A DNA stretch of 28,542 nt from REEB506 sp040381035. Lineage in GTDB: Bacteria > Pseudomonadota > Alphaproteobacteria > Caulobacterales > Aquidulcibacteraceae. The position numbers were made by a program, and so were the translations under genes. Shown here piece by piece: positions 13,891 through 21,227 of the stretch (position 1 is the first letter of the stretch; each line of letters begins with the position of its first letter). A model generated the notes under the pieces. The model did no database searches. It saw only the letters and a list, made by a program, of their open reading frames with translations, and was not told the DNA's origin. The DNA lies in assembly GCA_040381035.1 (NCBI GenBank), contig JBEIHY010000040.1, positions 1 to 28,542 of the forward strand, in the 5' to 3' direction.

Positions 13891-14224
13891 CCTCGCATTT
13901 ATGGATGCAAGCTCCGCAAGTGCAGAAATAAACCGGCCGGTTTTCTCATTCAATCCAGACCGGATGGCCGCCGATTTCGGACTGAAACCGTCCGGCCAAT
14001 AAAGGGGCAAGCCAGAACGGCAAGGCATACGTCTCCCTGCGCCTCGCTTCCATCCGACTTATGTGTCGCAAGCGATGCAATCCAAAGACTTGATCCCGGA
14101 CAGACCCTCAGAACGCCTGACATAGGACCAGGTTCTTCGGCGCGTCAGCGAAAGCTGAACGACCGAATGGCGGTCATTGGCTGGCAGATTGACCGCGCCG
14201 GCAAAAACAGGTCACACAAGCGTG
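13891..14224. other. Gene-free stretch upstream of the YhhN gene
   Basis: These 334 bp contain no supported gene. The minus-strand frame that enters from the truncated ATPase lacks conserved sequence, and no clear promoter for the following gene is visible. A weak possible ribosome-binding GG lies near 14210. Confidence 0.35.
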
Positions 14225-14866
14225 ATGTTTTCAGTCTTGTTCTGTCTGTTCGCTGGCGTTTGCGCGCTGGTTTATGGCGTGCTGCTGGTGAAAAACCGAC
14301 CGAGCACGTCGCGAACAATGTTCAAGACCATGGCCATCGGGTTTTTGGCCCTGCTGGCCTTGATCGGCGATGTCTATTTGCTGGCGATCGCTTTGGGCTT
14401 GAGCGCCGTCGGCGACGCCTGTCTGGCGCAGGATGAGAAATGGCTGCGACCGGGCATTGCGGCGTTTGCCGCCGCCCATCTCGCTTATGTGGCGCTGTTT
14501 TTGATCAGCGGAGGCGGAGCGGGCCTGGATGTGGCGCGGTTGATGGCGCAAATTCTGATCCTGGTTGCGGCCGCGTCGTTTGTGCTGTGGCTGTGGCCGA
14601 ATCTGGGGCCGATGCGGGTCTTGGTCGGGCTTTATCTGTGCATCATCACAATAATGACCATGGCAGCGATTGGCCTGCCGGCGGGCTTGGCTTTGGCCGG
14701 GATTGGCGCGGTGATGTTTTTTGCCTCAGACGGCATCCTGGCGGCGGAGATGTTCAAGCTGAAGCCCAACGCGCCGGCCCGGGCCTGGACGCCCTATCCG
14801 GTATGGGCGCTGTATTGGGGCGGGCAGGCGGCGATCACGGCGGCCTTTGTTGGCCGGATGGGGTGA
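14225..14866 (+). CDS. YhhN family (lysoplasmalogenase-like) integral membrane protein
   Basis: This 213-residue, very hydrophobic protein has about eight predicted membrane segments starting at residue 2 (MFSVLFCLFAGVCALVYGVLL). YhhN/TMEM86 hallmarks are present: 'ALGLSAVGDACLA' with the conserved Asp (about 57-69), 'VGLYLCIITIMTMAA', and 'GAVMFFASDGILAAEMF' with a second conserved Asp near the C-terminal third. Animal TMEM86 hydrolyses lysoplasmalogens; bacterial function is poorly known. The start was placed at ATG 14225 because the first transmembrane segment begins there; a GTG directly before it or an upstream ATG at 14177 are alternatives. No good ribosome-binding site is seen. It sits between the island debris and the second Uma2 gene, tail to tail. 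Confidence 0.8.
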   Translation: MFSVLFCLFAGVCALVYGVLLVKNRPSTSRTMFKTMAIGFLALLALIGDVYLLAIALGLSAVGDACLAQDEKWLRPGIAAFAAAHLAYVALFLISGGGAGLDVARLMAQILILVAAASFVLWLWPNLGPMRVLVGLYLCIITIMTMAAIGLPAGLALAGIGAVMFFASDGILAAEMFKLKPNAPARAWTPYPVWALYWGGQAAITAAFVGRMG

Positions 14867-14877
14867 GGCGTGGGGGC

Positions 14878-15447
14878 CTATTCGCCCGCGGCGAACTCAA
14901 TGCTTTCGTAAATCTCCGCCATCGTCAGCTCGGCGCCAATGGCGAGGAGCGCAAACCCGCCCTCAAGGCTCTCCAGGGTTTGTTCGAGCCAGCCGTTGGC
15001 TTCACGCGCATAGGCCTGGGCAGCGATTTTCTGCGTCGAGACAAACAGAATATGGCGCACAGCCGGATGGGCCTGATAGTCAGCGAGCCGGCGCTGCACA
15101 TCCAGCCAGTCATTGGCCGGCGACAGCACCTCGATGATGACGCGCGGGTCCTCAGAAATCAGGTCATCGCCGCGAAACGGCGCGCAGTCGACCTGCACAT
15201 CGGGATAACGGGCATTACCCGTCGGGCTGATGAATTTCATGTCCGAGCCATAGGGCTGGCACGGTTTGCCCCGCAGCCGTCCATGCATTGCGGCGACAAT
15301 GTTGGCGCACACCCGATTGTGGATTTTGGCCGCGCCGGCCATCATTCGTGGCCGGCCATTGACCAGTTCATGCTTTAATTCTTGGCCCGCTTCCCAGGCG
15401 AGATAGGCCTCTAAAGAGAGCCGGGCGGGCTTCATCATCGCGTTCAT
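14878..15447 (-). CDS. Uma2 family (DUF820) PD-(D/E)xK-type protein, copy 2
   Basis: This 189-residue protein is colinear with copy 1 (10311-10886) over its whole length. It shares AYLAWE, KHELVNGRP, MAGAAK.HN, GKPCQPYGSD, ARYPDVQVDC, DPRVIIEVLSPANDWLD, DYQAHPAV.HILFVS and MAEIYE. The acidic pair (Asp in YPD, Glu in VIEVLSP) is intact, so nuclease-like chemistry is possible but undemonstrated for the family. It is convergent with the YhhN gene (11 bp between stops) and divergent from the CoA lyase gene. The 4-kb segment between the two copies holds most of the mobile and toxin-antitoxin debris. Confidence 0.88.
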   Translation of the reverse strand: MNAMMKPARLSLEAYLAWEAGQELKHELVNGRPRMMAGAAKIHNRVCANIVAAMHGRLRGKPCQPYGSDMKFISPTGNARYPDVQVDCAPFRGDDLISEDPRVIIEVLSPANDWLDVQRRLADYQAHPAVRHILFVSTQKIAAQAYAREANGWLEQTLESLEGGFALLAIGAELTMAEIYESIEFAAGE

Positions 15448-15510
15448 AGAGCTACCCTAGCACAGCGCGCGCTTCTTGTTTAGGCGTTTGCTGGTCTGTT
15501 GGAGACCGCC

Positions 15511-16557
15511 ATGACCGCAAAGACCCCGCGCCAGTTTTTCAGCCCACTTGCCGCCGGCGCCCCGGCGCCGCTGCGCGAGCTGCCGGTGCGGCTGGAGCGG
15601 ATGATCCATTTCATCCCGCCGCATCTGGAAAAGGTCCGCGCCAAGGTTGCCGAGATGGTGGCGCAGGTGGATGTGCTGCTTGGCAATCTCGAAGACGCGA
15701 TCCCCTTTGATCAGAAAGCAGCCGCGCGCCGCGGCGTGATCGAGATCGGCGAGAAGACCGACTTTGGCGCGACCGGATATTGGACGCGGATCAATGCGCT
15801 GAATTCGCCCTGGCACCTGGACGACATCTTGGAAATCGTGCCGGCGATTGGCGCCAAGCTTGATGTCATCATGGTGCCGAAAGTCGAAGGCGCCTGGGAC
15901 ATTCACTATATGGATCAGCTGCTCGCGCAGTTGGAGGCCAAACACCAGATCAAGAGGCCGATCCTGCTGCACGCCATTCTGGAAACCGCCCAGGGCGTGG
16001 CGAATGTGGACTCCATTGCCGCCGCTTCGCCGCGCATGCAGGGCATTTCGCTTGGGCCGGCCGATCTTGCGGCCTCACGCGGGATGAAGACCACCCGCGT
16101 CGGCGGCGGCCATCCTGACTATGCGATGCTTGCCGATCCGGACGGCGAGGCCCCGCGCCTACGCTTCCAACAAGACCCTTGGCACTACACGTTCGCCAAG
16201 ATGGTCGACGCCTGCGGCGCGGCCGGCATCAAGCCGTTCTACGGCCCGTTCGGCGACATCAAGGATTTGGCCGCGTGCGAGCAGCAGTTCAAGAACGCTT
16301 TTCTGCTCGGTTGCCTCGGCGCCTGGTCTTTGCATCCCGATCAGATCACGATCGCGAAAAAGGTGTTTTCACCGGCGGTCGATGAAGTTCTGTTCGCCCA
16401 GAAAATCCTCGCCGCCATGCCCGAGGGCGGCGGCGTGGCGATGATCGACGGCAAGATGCAGGATGACGCGACCTGGAAGCAGGCCAAGGTCATGGTTGAT
16501 CTCGCCCGCGTCGTCGCCGCCAAGGACCCCGCCATGGCCGCCGCCTATGGGCTATGA
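15511..16557 (+). CDS. mcl: L-malyl-CoA / beta-methylmalyl-CoA lyase (HpcH/HpaI-citrate lyase family)
   Basis: This 348-residue TIM-barrel CoA-ester lyase likely cleaves malyl-CoA to acetyl-CoA and glyoxylate and/or handles beta-methylmalyl-CoA, as in the ethylmalonyl-CoA or 3-hydroxypropionate pathways. Visible landmarks are R93 in 'YWTRINAL', 'VPKVEGAWDI' (122-131), metal ligands E158 ('ILETAQG') and D185 ('LGPADLAAS'), and the C-terminal 'FKNAFLLGCLGAWSLHPDQI', characteristic of the Mcl subgroup. Length matches Mcl1 proteins. GGAG at 15501-15504 lies 6 nt before ATG 15511. Its stop overlaps the stop of the convergent DMT gene by 6 bp. No other glyoxylate or ethylmalonyl-CoA genes are in view, so the pathway is inferred. 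Confidence 0.85.
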   Translation: MTAKTPRQFFSPLAAGAPAPLRELPVRLERMIHFIPPHLEKVRAKVAEMVAQVDVLLGNLEDAIPFDQKAAARRGVIEIGEKTDFGATGYWTRINALNSPWHLDDILEIVPAIGAKLDVIMVPKVEGAWDIHYMDQLLAQLEAKHQIKRPILLHAILETAQGVANVDSIAAASPRMQGISLGPADLAASRGMKTTRVGGGHPDYAMLADPDGEAPRLRFQQDPWHYTFAKMVDACGAAGIKPFYGPFGDIKDLAACEQQFKNAFLLGCLGAWSLHPDQITIAKKVFSPAVDEVLFAQKILAAMPEGGGVAMIDGKMQDDATWKQAKVMVDLARVVAAKDPAMAAAYGL

Positions 16558-17457
16558 GGCTTTGCGCTGCGAAACCGCCAGTCCGCCAAGGATCAGCGCC
16601 AGCGCAAAGATTGCATTCAGGCCAAGGCTTTCACCCATGAACAGCACCCCGACCAGAGCCGCCCAGATCGGCACCAGATAAGTGATGAACGACACAAACA
16701 CCGGCCCGCGCCGGCGCACCAGATGCACATACCCGACCCCGCCCAGCGCGGTGGAAAACAAGCCAAGCGAGGCCACCGCAAGCCAAGCCTCCGGCGGCGC
16801 CTGAACCGGCGCCGGCGCGCTCACCAGGGCCGCCGGCAGGGCCACCGCCAAAGCGGCCAGGCAATACATCGTGGCGCCGGTCGTCGGCTTGATGCCCGGC
16901 GCGGCCTTGACCATCACATTGGCAAGCCCGTAACAGGCCGCCCCGGCAATGCCGGCAACCACGCCGAGCGCCTCGGCGCTGACCCCGCCGCCACGCAGCG
17001 CCGCCGGCCCGGCCAGTGTCACCAGCCCGGCAAAGCCGAGGCCAACGCCCATCACACGGTTCAAGGTCAGCTTTTCGTTGGCGAGAAAAAAGTGCGCCAA
17101 CAGCGCAGTAAAGAAAGGCGAGCCGCCATTGCAGATCGCCACGATCGCACTGTCGGCGCGTTGGCTGGCCCAGGCAAACAGAAAGAAGGGCAATGCCGTG
17201 CCCAATACCCCGATCGTTCCAAACACCAACCAAGGCCGGCGCGCGCTCAGCGGCGGCAGGCGCTCCTTGGTGAGGCCTAGCAAGGCAAGCAGAAACCCCG
17301 TCGCCACGATCATGCGAATCGCTGTGACCCAGACCGGCGCCATATGCGCGCCGGCGATTTTCAGCGCAGCAAAGGCTGAGCCCCACATGGCCAGGCACGC
17401 GACAAAAACCAGCCAGTCGGTGCGGGCGTCGGCAAAGCGCAAAGTGGGTGCAGTCAT
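16552..17457 (-). CDS. DMT superfamily (EamA) transporter
   Basis: This 301-residue inner-membrane protein has about ten hydrophobic segments forming two EamA repeats. The first includes 'LVFVACLAMWGSAFAALK' and the repeat-1 end 'FFLANEKLTLNRVMGVGLGFAG'. The second includes 'GLANVMVKAAPG' and 'SFITYLVPIWAALVGVLFMGESL', the classic EamA closing motif. The start was placed at ATG 17457 (MTAPTLRFADAR); upstream in-frame starts exist but would run into the 14-bp repeats. The substrate is unknown; relatives export amino acids or metabolites. It is likely co-transcribed with the SMP-30 lactonase gene that ends 62 bp upstream of this start. An operon with a sugar-lactone hydrolase may hint at a sugar-acid or metabolite substrate, but this is speculative. 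Confidence 0.85.
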   Translation of the reverse strand: MTAPTLRFADARTDWLVFVACLAMWGSAFAALKIAGAHMAPVWVTAIRMIVATGFLLALLGLTKERLPPLSARRPWLVFGTIGVLGTALPFFLFAWASQRADSAIVAICNGGSPFFTALLAHFFLANEKLTLNRVMGVGLGFAGLVTLAGPAALRGGGVSAEALGVVAGIAGAACYGLANVMVKAAPGIKPTTGATMYCLAALAVALPAALVSAPAPVQAPPEAWLAVASLGLFSTALGGVGYVHLVRRRGPVFVSFITYLVPIWAALVGVLFMGESLGLNAIFALALILGGLAVSQRKAS

Positions 17458-17494
17458 TGCCGGGTTTAGAGCACGCCCGGTGCGGCGCGTCATC

Positions 17495-17524
17495 TGTTGG
17501 GACTCACATGTGTTGGGACTCACA
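17495..17524. repeat. Two copies of a 14-bp sequence at the SMP-30/DMT junction
   Basis: TGTTGGGACTCACA occurs at 17495-17508 and 17511-17524 (period 16 bp). The second copy covers the stop codon of the SMP-30 gene on the minus strand; the first lies between that stop and the DMT start. It looks like a slippage duplication of the gene end, which also duplicates an in-frame start-like GTG for the transporter. Confidence 0.7.
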
Positions 17525-18398
17525 GGCCGGCCGGCAAGGTTGGCAATCCAGGGGCGGGCGCGGCAAACGCAAACAATGACCCCGCCAAACGCTCATAGCC
17601 GCTCGTCATCATCGCCGCTGTGGTGATGAACAGCGTGCGCAGATCGGCGCCGCCGAATTCGCAGGTGGTGATATTGCGCACCGGCATCTCGATGATCCGA
17701 TCCACCGCGCCATCGGGCGCCACGCGCACAACGCAGCCGCCGCCGAAACGGCAGTTCCACAGATAGCCTTCGGCGTCGATCGTGGAGCCGTCCGGCGCGC
17801 CGCGGTCGAAGCCTGCAAAGAAGGCCGTCTCGTTGCTGATCTCGCCGTCTTTGTAGTCATAGCGCCAGATCACATTGCGCTTGCTGTCGCCGAAATAGAA
17901 ATGGCGGCGGTCGGGCGAGAAACAGACCGTATTGGCGATGCCGATTTCGGTTTTGATCACTTGCGCCGGCGCCCCGGCCCGCACGCGATAGAGCGATCCT
18001 TCAAAGCCTTCGCACGCGCCCGGCGTTCCGTCCGCGCCGACATTATTGGCCATCGAGCCGATCCAGATTTCCCCAGCCGGCCCGGCGCGCCCATCGTTCA
18101 AGCGCACGGCCGGCCAGTTGGGTTCGGCAAAGCCAAAGTCGCGCCGTTCGTCCGTGTGCGGCGTCCATTCCAACAGGCGCGAGCCGAGCGCCACCAGCAA
18201 CACGCCTGGCGTTAACGTCAGAAACAGCGCCACGCAGGGCTCATCGAACAGCCACGTGCGCACCGCGCGGCTGGCCCAATCCAAGCGATGAACCAGGAAG
18301 CGATTGACGTCGGTCCAATACAGCGCCTGTTCGCCCGCCGACCATGTCGCTGCTTCGCCGCATTGATCCCCAACCGGGGCGATGCATGTCAGCGTCAT
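17520..18398 (-). CDS. SMP-30/gluconolactonase/LRE family protein
   Basis: This 292-residue six-bladed beta-propeller likely hydrolyses a sugar lactone using a divalent metal. Metal-site residues line up with those known for regucalcin/SMP-30: E15 (GEAATW), N101 (RLNDGRAGPAG), N156 (GIANTVCFSPD) and D203 (APDGSTIDAEG). Further family signatures are 'IWIGSMANN' (111-119), 'HFYFGDS' and 'TTCEFGGADLRTLFIT'. The ATG at 18398 has GGAG 6 nt upstream; an earlier in-frame ATG adds an Arg-rich unconserved stretch and was not used. No signal peptide is seen, so it is cytoplasmic. It is the first gene of a probable two-gene unit with the DMT transporter. The substrate cannot be deduced. Confidence 0.87.
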   Translation of the reverse strand: MTLTCIAPVGDQCGEAATWSAGEQALYWTDVNRFLVHRLDWASRAVRTWLFDEPCVALFLTLTPGVLLVALGSRLLEWTPHTDERRDFGFAEPNWPAVRLNDGRAGPAGEIWIGSMANNVGADGTPGACEGFEGSLYRVRAGAPAQVIKTEIGIANTVCFSPDRRHFYFGDSKRNVIWRYDYKDGEISNETAFFAGFDRGAPDGSTIDAEGYLWNCRFGGGCVVRVAPDGAVDRIIEMPVRNITTCEFGGADLRTLFITTAAMMTSGYERLAGSLFAFAAPAPGLPTLPAGL

Positions 18399-18565
18399 GT
18401 GTTGCTCCGCTTCAATCGGGCGATCAAAGCCTGCGGGGGCGGCGCGCGCAAGCTGCGTTCGCGGCCCTGTTCGGCGGATGCGCGCCAACCCACCGCTCGA
18501 CGGCGGATCGACCATGCGCCAGCCGCTTGACCCGCGCTTGCGCCTGGGCGACAGGGCGGGGCCTC

Positions 18566-19306
18566 ATGACCACCACACCAGACCTGCCGCCCGAGACGGC
18601 GCCCAGCGCCAAGCCCTTGCTCGACGCCGCCGCTTGGCGCGCTATCGGGGTGACTTTGGCCATGTTGGCGCTGGTCGCGGCCATGCTGATCCTTGGCCGG
18701 CTGGTGTTTGGCGACGAGATTGCCCATGCCGTTCAGCGCTGGCTGGGCGATGCCGAGCGCGCCCATTGGGGCCTGCCGGCGGCGGTTCTGGTGTTCTGCG
18801 TCACCGCACTGTTTGGCGCGCCGCAGGTGCTGCTGATCGCGGCCTGCTGCGTGGCGTTCGGGCCGGAAACCGGCTTCTGGTATGCCTGGATCGCCACTGC
18901 GGTTTCTGGCGCCATGACCTTCCTGCTCGGCCGCTGGAGCGGCGCGCCCGGCCTGGTGAAGCGCTTCGGCGGCGCCACCGGCGGGCGCTTTACCAAGTTG
19001 ATCGGCGGCAACGCCTTTTTGGCGAGCTTCATCATCCGGTTCATCCCGTCTGGCCCGTTCATCGTGGTGAATATGGCCATGGCCGCGGCCGGGGCGCGGC
19101 TTCTGCCGTTCCTGGGCGGTCTGGTTCTGGGCGTGCTGCCGAAGACGGCGATCGTCGCTTTTGCCGGCGACGGCATCATGGACGCGCTGGAAGGCAATCT
19201 CGGCGCGGCGGCGGTGGCGGGTGTAGCCGCCATCGTCATCTGGCTCATCGGCGTGGTGGCGGTGCGGAAGTTCATCAAGGCCCGCGGCTATGACGCTGAG
19301 AGGTAA
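18566..19306 (+). CDS. TVP38/TMEM64 (VTT domain, DedA-like) membrane protein
   Basis: This 246-residue inner-membrane protein has a hydrophobic segment at about 26-47, then the VTT core: 'VFCVTALFGAPQVLLIAACCVAFG' (about 77-100), 'GFWYAWIATAVSGAMTFLLGRWSG', and 'FLASFIIRFIPSGPFIVVNMAMAAAGARLLPFLGGLVLGVLPKT', the R-x-x-P-x-G...N re-entrant signature of TVP38/SNARE-associated proteins. The last transmembrane segment precedes a basic tail. Family members are linked to lipid scrambling or membrane homeostasis; the role here is unknown. Upstream in-frame codons give Arg-rich unconserved sequence, so ATG 18566 was chosen, although no strong ribosome-binding site is seen. It is divergent from the SMP-30 gene and upstream of the leu leader. 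Confidence 0.82.
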   Translation: MTTTPDLPPETAPSAKPLLDAAAWRAIGVTLAMLALVAAMLILGRLVFGDEIAHAVQRWLGDAERAHWGLPAAVLVFCVTALFGAPQVLLIAACCVAFGPETGFWYAWIATAVSGAMTFLLGRWSGAPGLVKRFGGATGGRFTKLIGGNAFLASFIIRFIPSGPFIVVNMAMAAAGARLLPFLGGLVLGVLPKTAIVAFAGDGIMDALEGNLGAAAVAGVAAIVIWLIGVVAVRKFIKARGYDAER

Positions 19307-19323
19307 AACGCTTAGAGGTAAAA
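19294..19323. repeat. Tandem 15-bp duplication at the TVP38 gene stop
   Basis: CGCTGAGAGGTAAAA (19294-19308) is followed directly by CGCTTAGAGGTAAAA (19309-19323), one mismatch. The first unit contains the gene's TAA stop. It lies 27-56 bp upstream of the leu leader peptide start, so it may also sit in the leu promoter region. Confidence 0.75.
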
Positions 19324-19349
19324 TCTTGCGCCGCGCCCGTCATTCGGCT

Positions 19350-19427
19350 ATGTCAACCGCCGTGACCAAGGCCTTCGCCCCCCACTTGAGCAAGCTTCTG
19401 CTCCTTAGCCGCCCCCGGGCGGTCTAG
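19350..19427 (+). CDS. leuL: leu operon leader peptide (attenuator peptide)
   Basis: A 25-codon frame starting ATG 19350 and ending TAG 19427 encodes a peptide whose second half reads LSKLLLLSRPRAV. Four consecutive Leu codons (CTT CTG CTC CTT, 19395-19406) plus a nearby TTG lie just before a hairpin, 99 bp upstream of leuA. This is the classic layout for transcription attenuation by leucyl-tRNA supply: ribosome stalling at the Leu run would switch downstream RNA folding and allow read-through into leuA. No strong ribosome-binding site precedes the ATG, which is a weak point. Confidence 0.75.
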   Translation: MSTAVTKAFAPHLSKLLLLSRPRAV

Positions 19428-19457
19428 CCGGCGCGCGCGATCGCGGCCGGCGGCCGC
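19409..19457 (+). promoter_or_regulatory. leuA: Candidate attenuator hairpins in the leuA leader
   Basis: Two strong G+C hairpins follow the Leu codons: CCGCC/GGCGG arms at 19409-19422, overlapping the end of the leader peptide, and GCGGCC/GGCCGC at 19443-19457 with a GGC loop. A further GCGGG/CCCGC pairing can form downstream (about 19458-19492). Which is the terminator and which the antiterminator cannot be settled by eye; no clear T-run follows, so Rho-type or translational coupling is also possible. Confidence 0.5.
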
Positions 19458-19525
19458 TGCGGGGGTAAAGCCCAAACCGCTTCGTTTCCCGCCGCCTGAA
19501 TGCCGCCCCCCGGAAAGCCCCCCAA

Positions 19526-21094
19526 ATGTCCAAATCCAAAGCCGCTAAATCCGCCGTCCCCCATGTTCGCATCTTCGACACGACGATGCGCGACGGCGAA
19601 CAATCGCCCGGCGCGGCGATGACCAAGGAAGAGAAAGTCGAACTCGCCGGGATGCTCGATGCGCTTGGCGTCGATGTAATCGAGGCGGGTTTTCCAATTT
19701 CCTCCACCGGCGATTTTGAAGCGGTGCAGGCTGTGGCTGGCGTCGTCAAAGACGCGGTCGTGTGCGGCCTGTCGCGCGCCGGCGTAAAGGACATCGAACG
19801 CTGCGCCGAGGCCTTGAAGCCCGCCGCCCGTCGGCGCATCCACACCTTCATCTCGACCTCGCCGATCCATATGAAGCACAAGCTGCAGATGGAGCCGCTC
19901 CAGGTGCTCGACGCGATCGCTGCTTCGGTCGCGCATGCGCGCAAATTCACCGACGATGTGGAATGGAGTGCTGAAGACGCCACCCGCACCGAGCGCGATT
20001 TCCTCGCCCGCTGCGTGGAAACCGCGATCAAGGCTGGCGCCACAACGATCAATCTGCCCGATACGGTCGGCTATTCCTTTCCGGACGAATATGGCGCGCT
20101 TTTTGCCGACATGATCGCCTCTGTTCCGGGCGCCGACACGGTCGTGTTCAGCGCCCATTGCCACAATGATCTGGGTCTTGCTGTCGCCAATTCGATCGCG
20201 GCGGTGCGCAATGGCGCGCGCCAGGTCGAGTGTGCGGTGAACGGTTTGGGCGAGCGCGCCGGAAACGCGGCGCTCGAAGAAGTCGTGATGGCGCTGCGCG
20301 TGCGGGCCGATGCGTTGCCTTTCGCCACGCGCATCGACAGCCCGCGCCTGATGCGGGTGAGCCAGGCGGTCAGCCGCATTACCGGTTTTCCGATCCAGTT
20401 CAATAAGGCGATCGTCGGCAAGAACGCTTTCAGCCATGAAAGCGGCATCCACCAGGACGGCATGCTGAAAAACGCCCAAACCTATGAGATCATGCGGCCC
20501 GAGGATGTCGGCCAGGGATCGACCAATCTGGTGCTCGGCAAATTGTCCGGCCGCGCGGCGTTCAAGGACAAGCTGAAGGCGCTCGGCTATGCCTTGAGCG
20601 ACAATGCCTTTGCCGACGCTTTTCAGCGCTTCAAGGATCTCTGCGACCGCAAGCGCCATGTCTATGACGAAGACATTATCGCGTTGGTCGATGATCAGAT
20701 CGCCCACGAAGATGACCGCATCCAGGTGCGCCGCCTGCGCGTGGTCGCCGGCACAGATGGCCCGCAGACCGCCGAGATTGATCTCGTGATCGACGGCGCC
20801 GATCGCTATGAACTCGCCCGCGGCAATGGCCCCGTTGATGCGATTTTCAATGCCATTACCAAGCTCGTGCCGCATGGCGCCACTTTGGAATTGTATCAGG
20901 TCAATGCCGTCACTGAAGGCACCGACGCCCAGGCCGAAGTCACCGTGCGCTTGACCGAAAACGGCCGCACCGGCGTTGGCCGCGCCGCTGACGCTGACAC
21001 CCTTGTCGCGTCCGCGAAAGCCTATGTCGCCGCGCTCAACCGCCTTGCCACCCGCGCGGCGCGCGGGCCGGACGCGCAGGAAAGCGCGGCGTAA
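19526..21094 (+). CDS. leuA: 2-isopropylmalate synthase
   Basis: This 522-residue enzyme condenses acetyl-CoA with 2-oxoisovalerate, the first committed step of leucine synthesis. The HMGL-like catalytic domain has 'FDTTMRDGEQSPGA' (17-30; R22, D23), metal ligands H211 and H213 in 'SAHCHNDLG', and N247 in 'GERAGN'. 'GKNAFSHESGIHQDGM' opens the linker region, and a C-terminal leucine-binding allosteric domain lies from about 395 to 510 ('LRVVAGTDGPQTAEIDLVIDG'). Length fits the long type-1 LeuA. The start at 19526 gives MSKSKAAKSA; GGAAAG lies about 9 nt upstream. Its leader encodes a Leu-rich peptide, pointing to attenuation as well as feedback inhibition. leuB/C/D are not nearby. Confidence 0.96.
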   Translation: MSKSKAAKSAVPHVRIFDTTMRDGEQSPGAAMTKEEKVELAGMLDALGVDVIEAGFPISSTGDFEAVQAVAGVVKDAVVCGLSRAGVKDIERCAEALKPAARRRIHTFISTSPIHMKHKLQMEPLQVLDAIAASVAHARKFTDDVEWSAEDATRTERDFLARCVETAIKAGATTINLPDTVGYSFPDEYGALFADMIASVPGADTVVFSAHCHNDLGLAVANSIAAVRNGARQVECAVNGLGERAGNAALEEVVMALRVRADALPFATRIDSPRLMRVSQAVSRITGFPIQFNKAIVGKNAFSHESGIHQDGMLKNAQTYEIMRPEDVGQGSTNLVLGKLSGRAAFKDKLKALGYALSDNAFADAFQRFKDLCDRKRHVYDEDIIALVDDQIAHEDDRIQVRRLRVVAGTDGPQTAEIDLVIDGADRYELARGNGPVDAIFNAITKLVPHGATLELYQVNAVTEGTDAQAEVTVRLTENGRTGVGRAADADTLVASAKAYVAALNRLATRAARGPDAQESAA

Positions 21095-21227
21095 GCCGAT
21101 GCTTTGGGCACAGCCCCTAAGCCGCCTATGCCGGCGCCGCTGAACACGGCGCGCCCGTCGATCCCGATGATCATCACGCTGCGCATCGCGGGATCGTAAT
21201 CGCGCGGCGCGTGCTTTGGCAGCAACC

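Noticed and set aside
21022..21225. 67-codon minus-strand frame with a protein-like start (HAPRDYDPAMRSVMIIGIDG)
   Set aside because: It overlaps the 3' end of leuA, has no ribosome-binding site, and its second half is the leuA shadow. Kept only as a weak possibility.
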